A stretch of DNA of 64,000 nucleotides from Litsea cubeba (taxonomy: Eukaryota; Streptophyta; Magnoliopsida; Laurales; Lauraceae), in contig CM022955.1 of assembly GCA_012931725.1 (NCBI GenBank), forward strand, positions 49,733,404 to 49,797,403. The letters are read 5' to 3'. Positions 12,701 to 22,700 of the stretch are shown in pieces. Under the pieces are notes generated by a model, which saw nothing but the letters and a program-made list of their open reading frames with translations, was not told where the DNA came from and ran no database searches. Position 1 is the stretch's first letter. Each line of letters starts with the position of its first letter. A program made the translations under genes and the position numbers.

Positions 12701-15700
12701 ACTTTTGCTGCTTGGGAATTTTCTGACTCATGATTGAGAGTATCCTCCCTACTTAGTTGGTCATCTTTCTGAGGAGTATACCCAGGAGTCGGAAGGAGCA
12801 CTCTAGAGGTTAGGTTTTGAGTTCACTAGATACTGCTTGCAAGTATTGGAGATCGCAGTTGAGTTTCATCAACCCGGCGGGCAACCTTGTTTACTTGACC
12901 ATTACTCAACCAGACATCTCCTATGTTGTTAATCAGGTAAGCCAATTTATGATTGCACCACGCCATCTCCATCTTGAAGCATCCGAATGTATCATTCGGT
13001 ATTTACTTGGTAGTTGGTACTAATGAAGACTATATTTTCCAGTTGGATCTCGTCTTCATCTCAAAGGTTCTATGATGCTGACTAGGCAAGCTTTCCAACA
13101 CTCGCCGCTCTACTACTGGGTGGTGTATATACCTTGGAAACACATTTGTCTTGTGGAAATGTAAGAACCATAAATGAGTTCTGAAATCTTCTACAGAAGC
13201 GGAATATTGAGCTATGTCTGGCTTGTTCTGGGATTATTTGGCTACAATGGGTTCTATCTGAATTGGGATTTCCTTAAGAACATCCTCCCCTCTTCATGTT
13301 GACAATACACGGTCAGAATTACAGAAATTTTCACGAAAGGACCAAGCACATTGAGGCCAGCCTTCACTCCAACTGAGAAGCTATGACGATCACACTATTA
13401 ATCTCCCTCACATCTTCGCAAAGGCCTTGACAAGGAATCATCATCAATTCCTCATGGACAAATTACTGCCCATGGTGGGGGCCTAGGGGACTACCAACTC
13501 ATTGTAATGATTATGTTTGACTTTTGATTGATTTAATTACCCATGTTTATGGGATCTTGATTGTAATCACCCCTAATCAAGGGGAAACATTTGTTGTATT
13601 CTTCCCATATAGGATACAAGCGAATCTACAAGAAGAGGGATCCTCCACATGAGTCGACACCCAATTTTCCAACAATCTTAATTTCAGTATTGTGCTTCTT
13701 TGTTATGTCAAATAGTAGTAGGTAAAAAAGTTGATCCTGTTTTCTAAAGAATTGCCTTGTTCTCGATATTCAGTATGATGCACAAGAAAAAACATGCTTC
13801 CAATCAAAAAAAGAAAAAACAAAGAATAACTTTTCATTTTGTTATTATGTATAGTGGCATTCCTATAGTATTTACTTAATTCCCGTGCACTTGCACCATT
13901 CTCAAAACACTATTCATCTACTAACTCCCATAAACGTTTTTTTTTATTATCGTATAGTTACCAAAAACTACTATTTTATATTTTCAAATGTCAATATATT
14001 TATATTGACACAACTGTATAAAGCATTGTAAACGCTAAAAAAAAACATTATAGACCAACAAAAGGCCCAAGACTTGTTATCAAGTGCAGCTCCATCTGAT
14101 TAAATTGAGGATTGATTCATCAATATAACTTCAAATTAGACACCATTGCGATTGAATCGAGCAGATTCTTCCAACGGTATATAAAATGAAGAAGTCCAAC
14201 ATTCAGATCGAAAGATAAGACCTCTAAAAAGCTAAAGGTCGAAAGAGTGAAGGGTCTGAAAATTAGAATAGTGTTTTCTTCCGGCTCTACTTTTCCTATG
14301 CAAACAAGATGAACTTGATATCAAAATCTACATTTCAAGAGCTTTTGGACGGCATATGGACCGCAAAAATCTAACAGACGGATGAAGAGATACAGCTTTC
14401 AAAAGTTGACGAATGGACAAAAGAGTGTAAAGAAATAGGTCAGCAAGTCAGCTCGACCTAATGGGTCAGCCCACAACCCATGTATTGGGTTAGCCCACAA
14501 GTCAACATTGTATGAGTTGTCAATAGATATTAGATAGATATTAGTTTCCTTATCAATACCTATACTCATGTAATTAGATCCACTAATCTAGGCTACTGTG
14601 TTATATATGGATCCATCGTCAATACAAGGATACACAATTCTCTTGCAACTCTTGTATGCTTCCGTGATCTCTCTTGTATGCTTATGGTTTTGTTCAAGGA
14701 TCTCTAACAAAGAGGACCCTCTCCAAGCGTTAGAAGGGGTGTCAAAAACCCCTCTCCCCTTTCTCCGTAGAAAAATGGGGGAGGCTTCAACTCTAGTGTG
14801 GGTAGTTGGTACTAAGACATTGCTCCTAAATTCTAAACTAGTTTCTTGGTTTTCAATGTGACAATTTAGTCTACCAGACATCCAAACTCCAAGGCTTCTT
14901 CACCAGTCTCTTGATTTTCTAGGTGACTTTTTTGTAACAATCCAGGCCCATTGTCCACATGATCTTGTCCGCTTTGCCTCATGGGATTTCAACCCAATAT
15001 TACCACATGGTTTTAGAAAGCCTCATGTGGAGTTAACACATATATACCCAAGATCAGGACTAGCGTGTGTTTCCAATGTGGGACTTGTGCACCACTGCAT
15101 ACCCAGTCCTTTTAGAGTTTCCCCACCCTCACTCTAGGCGGATGCTCACCAGACCCAACACCCTTCTATAGGGGGGCCACAGGCATGACATACTCCCCCA
15201 CCGGAAAACAGAGCTGTCATCGGCTCTAATACCATCTGTAACGACCCAAGACCATTGTCCACAAAATATTGTCCGTTTTGGCTCATGGGTTTTCAACCCA
15301 ATCTTACCGCACGGTTTTAAAAGGCCTCATGTTGAGTTAACACATATATACCCAAGATCAGGACTAGCTTATATTTCCAATGTAAGACTTATGCACCACT
15401 GCATACCCAGTCCTTTAGAGTTTCCCCGCCTTCTCACTCTAGGTGGATGCTAGCCGGACCTAACGCCCTTCTACAGGGGGTGCCACAGGTGTAACATTTT
15501 TAGTCTTCCAGAAATCCAAACCCGAAGATTTTGAGATTTTGACGAGGAATTGAGTCATTTTGATCCAAATGACCTGAAACTCAGCCATATTCGTGAGTTT
15601 TGCATGAGACATCGGCAACCATTAAATTGACGGAAAGTCTAGGACCTAACTAAGGAACTCTAGTTTTTCTTGAATTTAAGTTTGTAAAAGAAGGCAAAAA

Positions 15701-16690
15701 AATTGTAATAGCCATATCCAATATCAATAAAATTCATAAATTTGGCTTGTGCAATTGTTTGTCTTGCTTGGAACTCCACTTTCTCTCCTTTTGTGTTGTT
15801 TGTATTAGTTGTTATACCTCTCTTTGAAATTACGATGTTGCGACTCCAAATACCATTCCTTGTATGTTTTCACCTATCCACAGGAACAGGCATCTTGGAA
15901 TTGCATGTTAGAGCCCTCATATGTCCAATCTCACACTCATATCTAGGGCTGTGAAAATTGACCGAAATAACCGAACCGCCCGGCCGAACCGACCATTTGG
16001 GCGGTTCTATATTTTTTTTAAAGAAAACCGACCAATCGGTTATTTGTTTCACCTAAAAATTACACGACGGTCGGTTTTTTTATAAACTAAAAAACCGTTC
16101 GGTTAAAACCGAACTGACCGAATTGTTAAGCAGCTGGAGACTGCACTAACTTAGTCACTTGAACTGTTGAACATCTGCATTTTTTAAGTACTATTAGCTA
16201 GCTGCTGGGCCTGTACTTATTGTTAATTGCTGCTGGGCCTGTTTTATTTGTGTGTAAGTTACTAAATTAGATTGGACACTTAACTTATTTAATGAAATTA
16301 AAGGCCCAATGGCCAATTAGACCAATACAAAATGAGGCTTGACCCATTCAAATTAGGACCCAGCCCAAAACCGAAAACCGACCGGAAACCGACCAAACCG
16401 AATGTTCGGTTTTCCCACTTGCACTTAATACAGTGGTCGGTTTTCGGTTATCTATATCCAAAAAACCGAACATTTGGCTCGGGTGCAGAGGTGACTGAAA
16501 ACCGACCAAGCCCGACCACCGACGGCCCTACTCATATCTGTCTCCAAATTATGTAGCATAGTGTTGGGTCTATGTCTTGTATTTCGGATTAACCAGATTG
16601 GCCCATTAGGTTAGCCAAGGACCAGGCTTTGGGTCAGGGTATTTTGGTAACTCTACCAAGGCTTTTTTTGGCTGGAGAAAGATAGTGTTT

Positions 16691-16726
<36 letters not shown>

Positions 16727-19700
16727 ATGTAACATGTAAACCGAGACCTAAAAGTGAGAAGAGATAGTGAGTTCTCTTGGTCGTGGACGTAGGCACATTA
16801 CTAAACCATGTAAATCCTCACGTGTGATTGACTCTCTTCTTGTGTCTCAGTGTGTGGCTTGTTTATTAATTGCAGGTATTTACGCTTTCGCACGCACACG
16901 CACAACACATAGTAATATCAATCACAACTCGTAATGCATCTAAATGAAATACAAAATCATATTAAAAAACATAATTGAAATAAAATCCATCCTTAAATGA
17001 TTTCAAAAGTAACCATGCTTTCAAAAAGAAAATTGTTTGCAAATTGCAACATGCAAGTGAAGGAAATCCATTACCAACAAACTTGTTAAAGGCTAGTAAT
17101 ATCTAGGCTCATACCTGTAACTACAACAACAAGTATGACAGCAAAGGCAATGCTCCCTCCATCATACCATCCTGCTTTAATGCCCTGAAACAAATATGGA
17201 AGGTTGAAGACTCAAAACCTTAGTCACAACCAAGACTATATGAAAATGGGCAATAAAATGAAAAATATTCACCACAAAAACTTTAAAGAATGAGAACCAA
17301 TATACAGAAAAAAAAAAAAACACATAAAATAAAAACAAGAAGAAGGCAACAGAAGAGAACGGTACATATGACCAAGGTTGCAATAGCACCACACATTAAT
17401 AAATTTCTATAATGTTTACATGATAGACAATGACTATAACTGATTTGACTTCACAGATATAAAGAATGAAAAGGACCATAGTTCATATAGTAGCATTTAG
17501 AAGCGTTGGTTGATTGGGTACATATAACAGGTACTTGGCATTTTGTTCAGTTGGAACTTGGAAGATGCAGACCTTGCACCATCAAAAGCAACCTACTCTT
17601 TTGAGTTGTGGTTGACATGGGAAAGCACTTACGCATGATGCTAGCAATATGTTCTGAAGCTCTGCAAATCAATGAAGTCCACTACATTCCCATTGTAACA
17701 AGCCTATAGATGTATTGACTACACAAAAACTTGTGAATGTCAACCCATCTAACACAGAGAACTTGAAGCTTTAAATTTTTCAAGTGACTCATGCACATGT
17801 AATGCCTGTCAAGTGAACTTCGTTCTATATAAGATGGCACTTGACTGGGAAAATATTCCTTTCAGATGTCAGTGTTCCTTTCTGAATGATTTAATATGTC
17901 AAGCACATGACTATCAAGAAACCTCCCCTTTCTTATTTGAAAAGATTGTGAAACTTATTTGTCAAAAATCTAAAAGTATAGATACAACAAATAAAATGGG
18001 GCCTAATAAGACAACAGGATTACACATTAAACTGATAGTCTCTAAAACATCGTAGTTCTGCTAGCCGATCAGCATTATTATTTCCTGCTTGCAAAATATG
18101 AGATCGGACGCTGTCAGAGAATACGTCCAATTGCTTCATACAATCTGAAATATACCAAGGATAAGCAAATCCGCTGGACGACCACTCTGTAACACAAAGT
18201 GAAATGCCTTTTAAAGTTGCACCTATAACCAGCTCATTTGAATCCATACCGAACATCAGGCCACAATAATTTTGCAGAAGATTTCCCTCCTAATATTCAT
18301 TAATACAGCACTCCAATTCATTAGTATCCCCATGCAGCTCAACAAAAAGAAACTACCAAATCAAAACCAATAATAGTTGCATATGCCCACGTTTCCATGA
18401 GAAAGCAACTAGTTTGCAAATTAATCACTCCCCTCATTGGTTTTATTAGAATAATAATATATAAAGCATACCTAGTTTATTATTCTAGCACAAATAATAC
18501 AAGATAAACCCTTTTTTTTTCTCAATGCTGATCACGGTGTTAAGTCAACTGCTAGCACATGAATATTTTATTATAGCAGCCAGCTCAATAATGGACCTGC
18601 CTGATAGATCATCTGAGACCTATGATCTTTCACATGCAAACCAAGGACTAAAAAAACATGAATGCCAAAGTGAAAAACTGAGAACCCAAGATGTTTAGAG
18701 AGTGGTGTATATCATTGCATTATAATATTTTGGGATGGTAACCAAGCTACGATAATATATATAGGAAAATATTCATGTGCATCCATCCCTCACCATAGGA
18801 TGAGGGACACATAGTGGAGCAACATAGTGTGGCTGACTTTATGATCCATCCGAACCCTCCACACACACGGGACCCCCTGAATTGCACTTGATCCATCAAG
18901 TTTCACCGATCTGAATGGACTGGACCATTGGGTCAAGGTCAAGTTTTTCAGTAAATATAAAGTCGTTAAACCTGTGGGCCATGGATGAAGGGGTTAGAGG
19001 CATGTGATTGACCCCAAACTTGATATTTGAGCCCGTCCAAAATGTCTCTTTCCGTCCCCCCAGTGGGCCCTAAGTGGGCCCCATCAAATTGTCCCTCACC
19101 ATAATACGGTGAGTTGTGGATGCATATGAATATTGAGTGCTTTAGGCTATTTGGAAAAGTCTATTTTCCCTCTCTGATTGAATCAGAATTAAGATCATTT
19201 TCCTTTTTTTCAAAAAGTAACAAAAGGTAAGAGAATCCAATAAGACATCAATGTCTCAAGCAATCAGACAACTTGTAGTTTTTTCTCTTCTTCTTCTACT
19301 TTTTTTTTAGAAGTTTGCCCAAATAACTTTTACTTTATCACAAGTTTGCATACACTACTTTTATTATATGACAACTTTGCCATATAATTTTCACTATATG
19401 ACAAGTTTGTTATTCAATTGAATCAAACATTCTACGCGTAATACCAAAATGGTCTACTTGCAAAATTCTCTAATTGAAACAGCTCTATTTCAACTAGAAC
19501 TAATCAAATCAGCTCTATTTCAAACATATCAGAGTTTCCACACAGGCCCTTCCTGATATGTAGTTACAAATCCACGGATTTACATGGTCGCAGCTATGCA
19601 GCTTAAATCCAACATGTACAAGAATATTCTAGTGAAAATGGAACCCCAGAAAAGAAACCAAAAATTGACACCATAAACCATGGAATCATAAAAATGAATA

Positions 19701-22700
19701 TAAACAGTGAAAATGTAAACTAAATGATAACATGAATTTCTTCATCGTAGAATGACAGACCACTGCATAGAATAACGCATTGGGCCCATGTCGGAATGGA
19801 ATTGAATTCCTAGGAATTCATGATAAAACAGAATCTGACTAAGGATCATTAAAAAGGCAAGGGGTGAAGGATATAAGGTGGAGATGTAGACAAGCCCTCA
19901 CTTTGCTAGGATTTCGTTTGATAGGGTGATGGCTGGGTATTCATTTTCCATCTCCCCTTAATTCATTTTCTAGTAATGTGGAGATAATTTGATGGCCATT
20001 TATGGTTCTTCAATTTGTTTCTTCAATTTTAGCCGCTTTTAGGAATACATTTCTTACAATTCCTAGGAATTCAATTCCATGCAAACAAAAAGGCCCATAG
20101 TGATAATATGAATCATTGCATAGGGAAGTATATCAAAACACAATATCAATCAAAACTTAAGAAATAAATTCTGCTAACTGGCTAAAGCATGATAGCCCAA
20201 CATCACCTCTGTTTTTATGCCCAATGCCAGCGATGCCATTGCAGCTACTATCAGAATCATTAGGGTTAAGTCCTTAAAAGCATCCACGACGAAGGCCTAC
20301 ATAAATGAACAAATGCTTGATATATAAAACTTCTACTGTTGAAGATAACAATGAAATCAAAAATTATTGAAGCTCAATGGCGTTCCAAAATGTACCAAGA
20401 AGTTCCTCCCGTTCCTTCTAGGATATGTGTTTGCTCCAAAAATATTTCTCCGATGGACTAATTCTGCATCATCTCCACCAATCCCCATCTCTAGATTTGT
20501 TTTTAATAGAGTTGCTAGACCTTTAAGCTGATACAATGATACAATAAATAAAGTAATGGTAAAGAAAAGATGATTGAGATATAGATGATGCAGAAATTGA
20601 GCTGTGAGATGGGAACTTGCCCCTCCATATCCTTGTAGAGCAGAAAAATCACGGTCCCTGGTCATTGAAGAGAGTTGCTCTCGTCCAATCCCATAACCAC
20701 CATGAGGGGTTCTAGGTAGTCCTCCTGAATTACATAGTGATAAAATGTAGAAGACACGCATGAACATACAAAAGATGAGCAATATATAACTTTGTTGGTA
20801 TTACAAGGGAGAAGATAGTATAGCATACAGAAGCTCAATATAGCAGTACAGCCAACCATCTTGAACACTACCTTTTTTCTGAACACTACCGTTTTCTCTG
20901 AGTGGTTTAGGCAATGCCTCATGAACTACTACTATATAAATTCCTAATGACATGCAGTAATTTGACCCATCTGACTACATTTCACTAGAAAGGGAATTAA
21001 CCTAACGACCATTAGTACAATATATATATATATGAGCTACAGCAGTACAAGAAATATCCACTCAAATGAGCCATGAATCTTTCACTTGAACCAAAAACAA
21101 TGATTCCAAATGAACAAAAAGTATATACAATACTTTTTGATAACCAAGTTTATACATTACTTCAGTATGAATTTATGGAAGATTCCATTCTATGAAAAGA
21201 AGGTGAATATAAAGGATAAAGAAAATAAACTTCAAGGAATTACTCATGTTCCCTGATCATTAGAGAGAGAGGGGGGGATAGAGAGAAGAAAGGGGGGAGG
21301 GAGGGAGAGGATAATTCTAGATCATCATCAGTGAAAATTTTAGTAGGTATGCATGTTATATGACACGTACATAACTTTTGTGAATACCCACAATCACATG
21401 TAAGGGAAATGTGACTGAGAAAACAACAAAACATCAAGGACAAATGAAAAAACTGTTATATATTAGTACAGAAAAACATGGGCATCACCAAGTCATAGAT
21501 GCCTAGATAACACATTTATAACAGTCGGAAAGTAAATATAGGAAGCAGGAGAAAGCCCAGAGTCAGCAAACAGTCTTCTTGCAACAATTCCTTCAAATTC
21601 AACACCAATTGGATTCCTATGATGTAGTCACCAAAGAAGGAGGTTGGATCAGCACCAATCTCACAAAATCATAAGAGGAACAGTTGCAGGAGACAGAGGG
21701 AGTATATATTCTTATGTACGTTATTTTACAATATGCTTCATAAGGACCCCTTCTTACAGTAACATTTAAAGCTATTATCATATTAAACAAGAATATACAT
21801 GCAGAAACAAAAAGGGAAAAATTCAGAGCCATACAGTAAGGATATTTTATCACATCAATTCTAGCTTTGAGCAATAAGTTTATAATATCCACTGGATAGC
21901 AAAAGAATTTAAAAGGTACCATCAGGCGTCCTTCCTCCAGCCTCCCTGAAGAGAATAGCTGCCTGATACAATAAGGATATTAAGTCAAAATGCAAGGTAA
22001 ATGATACTGGTAACATAAATCTCATACTTATTTTGGGTGAACCTTACCCGTATGACTTGAGCATGAGCCCGAATCTTCCTCCTCATTTCCTCTTTCTTTT
22101 TTTCCTCTTTCAAGTCCAAGGTATACCGAAACCGACGAGCAGCATTTAGTGCGAGTGTTGCTTGCTAGGGAAAAAAATAAATTTATTCAATTAAAAAGAA
22201 GGAAAAAAATATTAAAGACAATGTAAATGGTTTGCTTTAATTATGCATTGTTTTTCATATCATATCCTAGGAAGATAAAAGGATGGTGCGTATAATCCTC
22301 TAAAGCAACATTTTCTCCAAAGACAAGCACATAGAACCACGAGGCCACACACCAATTATAATATACTAAAGATAAGGGTTTTAGTGGATGAGAAGAGAGA
22401 AGGAGTGAATGCTAAACTAGAATTGTGGCGGAAAACATTAGAGACAAAAGGGTTTAGGCTAAGTCGATGCAAAACGGAATATATGGAATGCAAGTTTAGT
22501 CAAAGTAGGACACCTGGTAGCATAGAAGTAAGTTTGGGCACACAAAAAATTGTAGAGAAAGAAAACTTTAGGTACCTTGGATCTATGGTACAACAGGATG
22601 GAGGGATTGATACTGATGTAAGTCATAGGATTCAGGCCGGGTGGACCAAATGGAGGAGTGCTTCTGGGGTCTTGTGTGATCGGAAAGTCCCCCTCAAGGT

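Larger units (their letters stand above)
6797..17114 (-). other. Giant intron 7 of the pump gene (10,318 bp), a nested transposon store
   Basis: The donor is ACAG|GTATGAG at exon 7 and the acceptor is CTTTAG at exon 8. The neighbouring introns 8-17 are mostly 80-900 bp, so almost all of this intron is insertion. Identified layers: gypsy gag plus LTR (about 7030-11584), mini-RTE in that LTR, decayed copia (11585 to about 13680), SMART 2, SMART 3, hAT MITE and a solo LTR. The stretches 6797-7030, 13690-14930 and 15500-15940 hold nothing I recognise, apart from LTR-like sequence around 14480-14700. Confidence 0.9.
17185..20206 (-). other. Intron 6 of the pump gene (3.0 kb)
   Basis: It contains an RNase H-like remnant (18020-18340) and two MITE-like inverted-repeat elements (about 18773-19133 and 19782-20097), listed separately. 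The remainder (17190-18010, 18350-18770, 19140-19780) is AT-rich without recognised content. Confidence 0.8.
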
